From Bacteroidales bacterium (GTDB lineage: Bacteria; Bacteroidota; Bacteroidia; Bacteroidales; UBA7960), in NCBI GenBank assembly GCA_007134525.1, contig SLKR01000113.1, positions 1-51,233 on the forward strand: DNA of 51,233 nt, given 5' to 3'. This document shows positions 16,119-23,110 of the stretch, piece by piece. The position numbers and the translations under genes are program-made. How positions within the stretch are numbered: position 1 is the first letter of the stretch; each line of letters begins with the position of its first letter. The notes under the pieces were generated by a model. That model was given only the letters and a program-made list of their open reading frames with translations. It ran no database searches and was not told the DNA's origin.

Positions 16119-16942
16119 CCTAACTTATTCCTCAGATAACATTTTACCAGCAGCAGCAGCTTGTGATGGTTTGATACCCTGAACCGCATTGTTTTTATAT
16201 TCTCCGGGTTCTCCCTCTCTATCTTCCTGAGCAACTCAAGATAATACCTGTATGCAAGGTAAACGCCAAGCCTGACTTTCCTGTCAAGAGATCTTATTCC
16301 GGGCAGTGCATCCCTGAAGTCAGCCCATATCTCTTTTTCAATGAACTGCTTGTCGCAGGCTGAGAATGTATCAATTGAAACATCCGGAAAATATACTCTC
16401 CCCCGTTCGCTGTGATCAGATCTTATGTCCCGCAGAAAATTTACTTTTTGAAAGGCCTCCCCCAACTTGCGGGCGGCAGGCAGCAACTGTCTGAACTCAT
16501 TATCCCGCCCCGAATAGAATACCTTCAGGCACATCAGACCGACCACTTCGGCCGAACCGTATATGTATCTCTTGTACTCTTCCTGAGAAAACTCCCTGTG
16601 ATCCAGGTCCATTTTCATGCTGTAAAAAAAGGCCTCTATGTGATCACTTTGAATACCATAACTGTTAACGGCCCACTGAAAAGCATGCAATATGGGGTTG
16701 GTGCTGAACCCCTCATCTATGGCCTTATATGTATTGTGCCTGAAGTCCTCCAGAAGCTTCTCCTTGTCCTGGTCATGGAAAGTATCGACTATTTCATCGG
16801 CGAACCGGACAAATCCGTAAATCGAATATATGGCCGGCCTCAACTTTTTGTCAATGGTTCTCACGCCCAGAGAAAAGGAAGTACTGTAGTTCCGGGTTGT
16901 GATCTCACTGCATTCAAGTGCATTACGTGTGTATAGGTCCAT
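16109..16942 (-). CDS. crtB: Phytoene/squalene synthase family protein (phytoene synthase)
   Basis: Condenses two geranylgeranyl diphosphates into phytoene, the first committed step of C40 carotenoid synthesis. It has 277 aa from the ATG at 16942 (MDLYTRNALECS); the codon at 16954 is TTG and is not needed. Family motifs are visible: TRNYSTSFSLGVR, the first Asp-rich motif FADEIVDTF, YIYGSAEVVGLMCLKVF, and the second Asp-rich motif VNFLRDIRSDHSERGRVYFP. The start overlaps the crtI stop by 20 bp, and the end overlaps tadA, so the order crtI-crtB-tadA is a single tight operon. No geranylgeranyl-diphosphate synthase is present in the window. Confidence 0.92.
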   Translation of the reverse strand: MDLYTRNALECSEITTRNYSTSFSLGVRTIDKKLRPAIYSIYGFVRFADEIVDTFHDQDKEKLLEDFRHNTYKAIDEGFSTNPILHAFQWAVNSYGIQSDHIEAFFYSMKMDLDHREFSQEEYKRYIYGSAEVVGLMCLKVFYSGRDNEFRQLLPAARKLGEAFQKVNFLRDIRSDHSERGRVYFPDVSIDTFSACDKQFIEKEIWADFRDALPGIRSLDRKVRLGVYLAYRYYLELLRKIERENPENIKTMRFRVSNHHKLLLLVKCYLRNKLGWI

Positions 16943-18410
16943 GATCTGAAACAATTCTTTCCGTTACCAGCTTCGAGCTTATAACGGCCATCGGCAGCCC
17001 TGTCCCCGGTACGGTTGAAGCACCGACGTAATATACATTATTAAACAGCTCATCAAAATTCTTGGGTCTGAATCCCCCTATCTGCCCGAGGTTATGCCCA
17101 AGACCAAGCCCGCTTCCTTTGTAAAGGTCAAAACTATCCTTCCACTCAATGGGGGTCATAATTGTTTTTGACAGGATGTGTTTCTCAAGGTCTATCCCGA
17201 TTCGACCCGAAAGATCAGCAATAATACCTCCGGCGACCTCTTCACGGTCGTTCCAGTCGGGTTTGAAACGAAGATCAGGAACAGGACAAAGAATAAATAC
17301 GCTCTCACAGCCTTCGGGTGCACTTGACGGGTCAGACTTCGACACCACGTTTACATAATAGTAAGGTTGGTCAAGCTTTATTGCATTCCGGAATATCTTA
17401 CCGGAATAATCCCTGAAGTTGTTCCCTAGAAAATAGTTGTGCAGCGGAACATTCTCCAGCTTTCTGCCGAGCCCAAGGTAAATGGTAAACGGAGCAAGCG
17501 TCCATTTAAGCCTGTCGAGTTTGTTTTCCGAGAACTTTTTCCTGCCGAACACCTTGTTCCTGAACCATGCTGCATCTGCATTTACCACGAAAAGATCCGC
17601 CTCCCACTCCCTTCCACTCTGGTCTGTAAATGACACTAGCCTTCCTTTGTCACTTTTAAAACCGGTGATCTCGGTATTAAAGTGCATCTCAACCCCCTTT
17701 TTTTCAAGTTCGCTCTTCAGCCCCTCCACTATCCTGTACATACCTCCCTCAACATTATGGTAACCATCATGCACCAGCTCGGTATAAGACAGGATGGTAT
17801 AAATAGCAGGGGTATCAAACGGGGTAGCCCCCAAAAAGAAGGCGACAAGGGAGAAGATCTCCCTTACCTCACGCGATTCAAAATGCCTCTCCATCTCTGA
17901 CCATACCGATCTCCAGAGCCTGGGGGCATATCTGGGCGGAACCCTCAGCAGTGTCAGCAGATAGCCAATAATCGAGTTGTAGTTCTTTTTGAGAACAAGG
18001 CCTTCTACATCATGGAAAAATTTTCCTGCACCTGACAAAAAGCCATCCATCTTTCTTCGAAAATCACTCTCAACCCCTTCAAATTCAAAAGCAAGCTTGT
18101 CAAGATCCTTATATATTAGAAAGTTCCTGTCAGACCCCCTGAAATTAACAGAATAGAGAATGTCAAGTTCGCGGAAAGAGAAAGGAAGCTTCTCCAGGCC
18201 CACATCCTTTCTGAACTCCTCAAACTCATAAGTCATACTGAAAAAGGTGGGTCCCATGTCGAATGTGAAACCATCCTTTTTTATCTGGTTTAGGCGACCG
18301 CCCGGTTGATGGTATTTTTCAACCATCTGTACTGAATATCCCCGGCTTGCAAGCCTCATAGCTGTAGTCATTGCACCGAGGCCGGTGCCCACTATCAATG
18401 CCTTTTGCAT
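16923..18410 (-). CDS. crtI: Phytoene desaturase
   Basis: An FAD enzyme of 495 aa that desaturates phytoene stepwise toward lycopene. The N-terminal nucleotide-binding motif is VGTGLGAMTTAMRLASRGY, followed by EKYHQPGGRLNQI and FTFDMGPTFFSM, all typical of CrtI. The C-terminal FAD motif is YYVGASTVPGTGLPMAVISSKL. It is the first gene of the minus-strand crtI-crtB-tadA operon. Its start codon is 47 bp from that of divergent crtD, so both promoters must lie in or around 18411-18457. No full Bacteroidota promoter could be matched there; the plus-strand TATCTTGC at 18449-18456 is a partial -7 match only. Confidence 0.9.
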   Translation of the reverse strand: MQKALIVGTGLGAMTTAMRLASRGYSVQMVEKYHQPGGRLNQIKKDGFTFDMGPTFFSMTYEFEEFRKDVGLEKLPFSFRELDILYSVNFRGSDRNFLIYKDLDKLAFEFEGVESDFRRKMDGFLSGAGKFFHDVEGLVLKKNYNSIIGYLLTLLRVPPRYAPRLWRSVWSEMERHFESREVREIFSLVAFFLGATPFDTPAIYTILSYTELVHDGYHNVEGGMYRIVEGLKSELEKKGVEMHFNTEITGFKSDKGRLVSFTDQSGREWEADLFVVNADAAWFRNKVFGRKKFSENKLDRLKWTLAPFTIYLGLGRKLENVPLHNYFLGNNFRDYSGKIFRNAIKLDQPYYYVNVVSKSDPSSAPEGCESVFILCPVPDLRFKPDWNDREEVAGGIIADLSGRIGIDLEKHILSKTIMTPIEWKDSFDLYKGSGLGLGHNLGQIGGFRPKNFDELFNNVYYVGASTVPGTGLPMAVISSKLVTERIVSDHGPIHT

Positions 18411-18457
18411 TTATCTGTTTTTGTAAGATTGTGTGAAAATAATGAATATCTTGCAGT

Positions 18458-19930
18458 ATGGAACAAAAATGTGCCGTCATTGGTTCAGGGGTAGCAGGTA
18501 TTGCATCTGCAATAAGGCTTAAGGAAAAGGGATATGATGTTGATGTTTTTGAAAAGGAGAAAGGCCCCGGCGGCAAAATATCGCAGCTTTCATGCGGGGG
18601 CTTCAGGTTCGATACCGGACCGTCTCTGTTTACAATGCCCGCCCTCGTAACGGAGTTGTTCACCCTGGCAGGCAGGGATGCGGAAAAAAGCTTCTCTTAC
18701 CGGGCCCTGGACAAAAGCTGCAGGTACTTCTGGGAAGATGGCACAGATATTACTGCCTGGCAGGACAAAAAAAGGTTTGCCGGAGAGGTCAGTGAAAAAA
18801 CTGCAAGCCCGGAGGAAAGGATAAGTGCATTCCTTGACAAGAGCAGAAGGCTGTATGATCTTACAAAGGATGTATTCCTGTTCAACTCACTGCATAAAAA
18901 GTCAAATTACCTGAGCGCCCCCTACCTGCGCACACTGCTGCACATTCATGAGCTGGATGCTTTCACCACCATGCACAGAAGAAACAGCAAATGGTTTGAC
19001 AGCGGGAAAATTGTTCAGATGTTCGACCGCTATGCAACATATAATGGCTCAAACCCATACCGCACTCCGGCAACCCTGAATATAATTCCCCATCTGGAAC
19101 ACAATATGGGAGTGTTTTTCCCCGAGAGGGGCATGTATCAGATAGTCAGCTCGCTTTATAGGCTGGCATTGGATATGGGTGTGCGCTTTCATTTCAGTTC
19201 TTCAGCCGAAAGGATAATCATTGAAGGTAAAAAAGCAGCAGCGCTAAGGGTAAATGGTGTAAATGAAAGTTTTGACATTATCGTAAGCGACATCGACATA
19301 GTAAACCTGTACGGGGAGCTTTTGCCGGGCACCAGGATCCCCGGCAGGCAACTGTCGATGGAGAGGTCAAGTTCGGCTATGATATTCTACTGGGGTGTAA
19401 AGGGAGATTACCCCTTACTTGAACTGCACAACATCCTGTTTTCAACAGATTATCGCAATGAGTTCGATATGCTCTTCAGAAAAAAGCTGATCAGCGAAGA
19501 CCCCACAGTATATGTCTTTATCAGTTCTAAAGAGGTAAAGGGTGACGCACCTGCAGGAGCAGAAAACTGGTATGTAATGGTCAATGCACCAGAAGATACA
19601 GGCCAGGACTGGGAAGCTATAAGGGCTGAATGCCGCCGGAACATATTGTCAAAGATTAAAAGGGTATTGGGGAAGGATATTGAGAAAAGCATTATTTCAG
19701 AGAACTATATGGGACCGCAGGAGATTGGGAAAAAGACGGGATCATTCAGGGGTTCGCTCTATGGACCCAGTTCAAACAGCAGGTTCTCGGCATTTTACCG
19801 CCACCCGAATTTCTCTGGATCAATAAAAAATCTTTACTTTACAGGCGGAAGTGTCCATCCCGGGGGAGGGATACCGCTTTGCCTGGCATCGGCAAAGATT
19901 ATCGACAAGGAGATTCCACGGATAAACTAG
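18458..19930 (+). CDS. crtD: Carotenoid 3,4-desaturase (CrtD-like), CrtI family
   Basis: A second CrtI-family FAD oxidoreductase, 490 aa. Motifs: VIGSGVAGIASAIRLKEKGY, FEKEKGPGGKISQL, FRFDTGPSLFTMPALV at the N-terminus and YFTGGSVHPGGGIPLCLASAK at the C-terminus. It is closer in pattern to 1-hydroxy-carotenoid 3,4-desaturases of Bacteroidota than to the crtI product next door, and it sits directly upstream of a CruF-type hydratase, the enzyme that makes the 1-hydroxy substrate. The proposed reaction is desaturation of the C3-C4 bond of a 1-hydroxylated psi end. Exact substrate order is inferred from context. First of a plus-strand string with 2-8 bp gaps. Confidence 0.78.
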   Translation: MEQKCAVIGSGVAGIASAIRLKEKGYDVDVFEKEKGPGGKISQLSCGGFRFDTGPSLFTMPALVTELFTLAGRDAEKSFSYRALDKSCRYFWEDGTDITAWQDKKRFAGEVSEKTASPEERISAFLDKSRRLYDLTKDVFLFNSLHKKSNYLSAPYLRTLLHIHELDAFTTMHRRNSKWFDSGKIVQMFDRYATYNGSNPYRTPATLNIIPHLEHNMGVFFPERGMYQIVSSLYRLALDMGVRFHFSSSAERIIIEGKKAAALRVNGVNESFDIIVSDIDIVNLYGELLPGTRIPGRQLSMERSSSAMIFYWGVKGDYPLLELHNILFSTDYRNEFDMLFRKKLISEDPTVYVFISSKEVKGDAPAGAENWYVMVNAPEDTGQDWEAIRAECRRNILSKIKRVLGKDIEKSIISENYMGPQEIGKKTGSFRGSLYGPSSNSRFSAFYRHPNFSGSIKNLYFTGGSVHPGGGIPLCLASAKIIDKEIPRIN

Positions 19931-19937
19931 TGCATAT

Positions 19938-20591
19938 ATGAGATTTCTCCAGACCCGCAGGGCAGAAAAGATCACAGCTTACCTTCTGATTATATATTAT
20001 ACCGTGGGGCTTGCAGGCCTGAGCCTTCCGTCAGCACGGGAGAGATTCACAGAGCTGATGCCCCTTACACTGATAATTAGCACTCTGATCCTGCTGTTTT
20101 TTCACCGCAAGTGGAAAAGATACGATGCCCCGGTATTGATCATAATAGCTGCAGGGGGCTTTCTGGTGGAAGCTGTCGGAGTGCTTTCCGGAAATATCTT
20201 CGGTGCATACTGGTACGGGGAGACCCTGGGTGTAAAGCTCTTCGATACTCCGCTTATAATTGGTGTAAACTGGATGATGCTTACCTACTGTACATACTCA
20301 ATTATGGAAAATACCAGGCTGTTCTGGCCACTTAAGGCAATTGCTGCAGCAATACTTATGCTTTCATACGACCTGGTACTGGAGCCCGTTGCAATACGAA
20401 CCGGTATGTGGTACTGGGAAAGCGGCAGTGTGCCTCTGCAGAATTACCAGGCATGGTTCATTATATCACTTATTTTCCTTACACTTATGCACATTGCAGG
20501 GGTTAGAACGGGTAACAGGATTGCACCATGGATCTTCGGTGTGCAGTTTGTTTTTCTTATTTGTCTGAACATAACCCTCCGACTGTTTTAA
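19938..20591 (+). CDS. cruF: Carotenoid biosynthesis protein, CruF-like 1,2-hydratase
   Basis: An integral membrane protein of 217 aa with about six or seven helices, of the PF04240 (DUF422) type that includes CruF, the gamma-carotene 1',2'-hydratase, and bisanhydrobacterioruberin hydratase. Visible blocks: AGGFLVEAVGVLSGNIFGAYWYG, WMMLTYCTYSIMENTRLFWP, SYDLVLEPVAIRTGMWYWESG and LQNYQAWFIISLIFL, where the Asp-Glu-Pro and tryptophan pattern is conserved in the family. It adds water to the terminal 1,2-double bond of an acyclic end, giving the tertiary hydroxyl that later enzymes glycosylate. It sits 7 bp after crtD and 2 bp before the acyltransferase gene. Identification by motif and context. 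Confidence 0.8.
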   Translation: MRFLQTRRAEKITAYLLIIYYTVGLAGLSLPSARERFTELMPLTLIISTLILLFFHRKWKRYDAPVLIIIAAGGFLVEAVGVLSGNIFGAYWYGETLGVKLFDTPLIIGVNWMMLTYCTYSIMENTRLFWPLKAIAAAILMLSYDLVLEPVAIRTGMWYWESGSVPLQNYQAWFIISLIFLTLMHIAGVRTGNRIAPWIFGVQFVFLICLNITLRLF

Positions 20592-20593
20592 CT

Positions 20594-21229
20594 ATGATAA
20601 TAAAGGACCGTCACAACAGATTATTCCTGTTTTTCTTTCAAAGTTTGTTCTGGGTATTATCCCGCTTCCATTTCAGGAAGGTCAACATTGTAAACGAGCT
20701 TAACCTGGGAAAGGGACCTGTTCTGCTGATAGCAAACCATTTCAGCTGGTGGGACGGTTTTTTTGCGCAGAAGGTGAACAGGAAAATACTAAAACGCAGG
20801 TTTCATGTAATGATGCTGGAAGAAGAGCTGAAAAAGAGGCGCTTTCTAAGCAAAACGGGGGCCTTCTCAATAAGGAAAGGCCACCGCAATGCACTCGAGT
20901 CAATTGAATATGCAGCCGGGATAATGAACCGGGACGAGAACATGCTTCTGCTTTTCCCCCAGGGAAGGTTCCAGTCGACACACCGTTACCCTTTAAGGTT
21001 CTATAATGGCTGGGGCAGGATACTTGAACAGACAAACAACACTCCCCAGGTAATATTCATGGCGTGCCTGTCAGATTATTTTGAAAACCGCAAGCCAACA
21101 GTAAACATTTATCTTGAAAAAGCATTTAAGCTGAATGGGGAAAGCAAAAAAACACCCGATGCTGCAAAGATAGAAGATGAATATAATGAATTCCTCAAGA
21201 GAGCCATTGACCTTCAGGATAAAAGATAA
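20594..21229 (+). CDS. Lysophospholipid-type acyltransferase, possible carotenoid-glycoside acyltransferase (CruD-like)
   Basis: A PlsC/LPLAT-superfamily acyltransferase, 211 aa. The start at 20594 (MIIKDRHNRLF) avoids overlap with cruF; the catalytic NHFSWWDGFF (HX4D) is near residue 42, and LLLFPQGRFQST matches the phosphate-binding block (FPEGT-like). There is one N-terminal hydrophobic stretch. By motif alone it could acylate lysophospholipids. Its place between a carotenoid hydratase and a glycosyltransferase matches the CruC/CruD pair of green sulfur bacteria that glycosylate and acylate the 1'-hydroxyl of carotenoids, so transfer of a fatty acyl chain to the sugar is the favoured role. 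Confidence 0.75.
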   Translation: MIIKDRHNRLFLFFFQSLFWVLSRFHFRKVNIVNELNLGKGPVLLIANHFSWWDGFFAQKVNRKILKRRFHVMMLEEELKKRRFLSKTGAFSIRKGHRNALESIEYAAGIMNRDENMLLLFPQGRFQSTHRYPLRFYNGWGRILEQTNNTPQVIFMACLSDYFENRKPTVNIYLEKAFKLNGESKKTPDAAKIEDEYNEFLKRAIDLQDKR

Positions 21230-21236
21230 GTAACAA

Positions 21237-22331
21237 ATGCCCTACATTGCAGCTGCAATACTGATATTCACTGCCATGCGATTCATGGTGGCTGCGGCAA
21301 ACCTTCTCCAGCGACAGTGGCTGAAGGCGGGCAGAGCATTTTATAATGAAAGGGTCTCAATACTGATACCGGCCAGAAATGAAGAAAATAATATAGGTAT
21401 GCTGCTTGAAGGCATAATCGGCCAGGAGTATAAAAACTGGGAGGCTATTGTATATGATGACCTGTCGTCTGACAAAACTGCGGAGATAGTAACCGGGTAC
21501 CAGAAAACTGACTACCGCATAAAGCTTGTACGCGGCAGCAAACTGCCGGAAGGCTGGGCCGGGAAGAACCATGCCTGTCACAACCTTGCAATGCAGGCCA
21601 CTGGTGATGTCCTGCTTTTTATTGATGCTGATGTAATTGCCGGTAAAACAATGCTGACTGATTCGCATTCCCACCTTAGAAATAACAGGCTGCATCTTTT
21701 GTCAGTTTTTCCGACTCAGGTGATGAAATCAGCGGGAGAGAAGTTAAGTGTGCCAATAATGAACTGGATACTGGTCAGTTTACTGCCGCTGAAAATGACA
21801 TTTAGCTCGTCCTATCCTTCGCTTTCGGCAGCCAACGGCCAGTTTATGATGTTTGATGCAAAAACATACAGGGCAAATCTGTTTCACAGCACCTTCAAAG
21901 ACAGTGTGGCCGAAGACATTGAAATTGCAAGGCAGATGAAGAGGCAGAAACTCAAAATACACACACTGCTCGATGGAGGGCAGGTGAGCTGCCGGATGTA
22001 TTCATCACTTCAGGAGGCCTTAAATGGATTTTCGCGTAATATCACGGCATATTTTGGTGGCAGCACAATGCTTACCTTTGCGTTTATGCTTGCCACCAGC
22101 TTTGGCGCAGTTCCGGTATATCTGGCCCTCGGCCCGTTATGGCTGGCTGTTTACCTGGCTGCGGCATTGCTTATCAGGGGGATGGTTTCAGTATCAGGCA
22201 GACAGGATGTAGCCTTTAACATACTGGCCTCTCCGGTTCAGCAATTTGTTCTGATAGTTCTAACAATCAGGGCAATTTTAAACAAGATATCAGGAAGGAT
22301 AACATGGAAGGGAAGAGTAATAAAATACTGA
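21237..22331 (+). CDS. GT2 glycosyltransferase, possible carotenoid glycosyltransferase (CruC-like)
   Basis: A membrane-associated family 2 glycosyltransferase of 364 aa. It opens with a hydrophobic segment, then VSILIPARNEENNIGMLLEG, WEAIVYDDLSSDKTAEIV, and the DXD-like LLFIDADVI. A later DSVAEDIEIARQMKRQ block holds the acceptor-site ED, and two or three C-terminal helices follow (LTFAFMLATSFGAVPVYLALG). It sits 8 bp after the acyltransferase and is overlapped by the next gene by 28 bp. By comparison with CruC it would add a hexose to the C1' hydroxyl made by CruF. The sugar and acceptor are not provable from sequence. Confidence 0.78.
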   Translation: MPYIAAAILIFTAMRFMVAAANLLQRQWLKAGRAFYNERVSILIPARNEENNIGMLLEGIIGQEYKNWEAIVYDDLSSDKTAEIVTGYQKTDYRIKLVRGSKLPEGWAGKNHACHNLAMQATGDVLLFIDADVIAGKTMLTDSHSHLRNNRLHLLSVFPTQVMKSAGEKLSVPIMNWILVSLLPLKMTFSSSYPSLSAANGQFMMFDAKTYRANLFHSTFKDSVAEDIEIARQMKRQKLKIHTLLDGGQVSCRMYSSLQEALNGFSRNITAYFGGSTMLTFAFMLATSFGAVPVYLALGPLWLAVYLAAALLIRGMVSVSGRQDVAFNILASPVQQFVLIVLTIRAILNKISGRITWKGRVIKY

Positions 22332-23095
22332 TTATAAAGCCTATGCTTTTGATATTGATTCTGTTTACACAGATATCAATAACCGTTGCCTCATCAAATC
22401 AGGCATCTGTACAGAAAAATTTTCAGGATCTGCTGTACAGGGCATATGTCGAAAACCGGATGCATCTCTGGGAAAGCACACTACAGGCAATGGAACAGGA
22501 ATACAGGATTAACCCCGGCAGTGAGCTGCTGTACGATGTAGTGCTGGCACAATACGGCCTGGCTGGCTATTATCTTGGGATAGAAGAAACATCAAAAGCA
22601 TCGGCACTTTTAAAAAGAAGCGATTCCTACATTAAGGAGCTGGAAATCACCCGGGGCTACGAGGCAGAGGCAAAACTTTTCAGGGCGGCTTACTACGCTT
22701 ACCGAATCGCAATTAATCCTTTGAGAAGCATACAGTTTGGCCGGGCGAGCGGCAGGCTAATTGACGAAGCCCTGGATATGCAGACTTCATATCCAAGGGG
22801 TTTTACTGAAAAGGGTAATATGCTTTTCTACGCACCCTCCATGCTGGGTGGTTCCAAAACAGGATCAATAGAATACTATAAAAAAGCCGTGGAGATGTTC
22901 GAAAAAGACCTGCAAAACAACCACAGGTGGTTATATCTGAGCACTCTGGTATTTCTTGCAAACGCCTACAGTCAAACCGGTAACGCTGCCGATGCGTTCA
23001 AAACCCTTGAAAAAGCACTTGATTACGAACCGGGCTTCCTGTGGATAAAAGAGGAGCTGCTGCCGGATCTGCAAAAAAGGGCAGACACACGGTAA
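22304..23095 (+). CDS. Exported TPR-repeat protein of unknown function
   Basis: A 263-aa protein with a signal-like N-terminus (KILIIKPMLLILILFTQI) and helical, TPR-like repeats: residues about 55-120 (LAQYGLAGYYLGIEETSKAS) and about 190-260 (YYKKAVEMFEKDLQNNH, TLVFLANAYSQTGNAADAFK). The start at 22304 follows a good ribosome binding site (AGGAAGGATAAC) and overlaps the glycosyltransferase end by 28 bp, which implies translational coupling. A later Met (22343) is an alternative. No enzymatic motif is seen. It lies inside the carotenoid/S9 peptidase string; a scaffold or assembly role is possible but unproven. Confidence 0.6.
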   Translation: MEGKSNKILIIKPMLLILILFTQISITVASSNQASVQKNFQDLLYRAYVENRMHLWESTLQAMEQEYRINPGSELLYDVVLAQYGLAGYYLGIEETSKASALLKRSDSYIKELEITRGYEAEAKLFRAAYYAYRIAINPLRSIQFGRASGRLIDEALDMQTSYPRGFTEKGNMLFYAPSMLGGSKTGSIEYYKKAVEMFEKDLQNNHRWLYLSTLVFLANAYSQTGNAADAFKTLEKALDYEPGFLWIKEELLPDLQKRADTR

Positions 23096-23110
23096 AAAAA
23101 CATCAGACAC

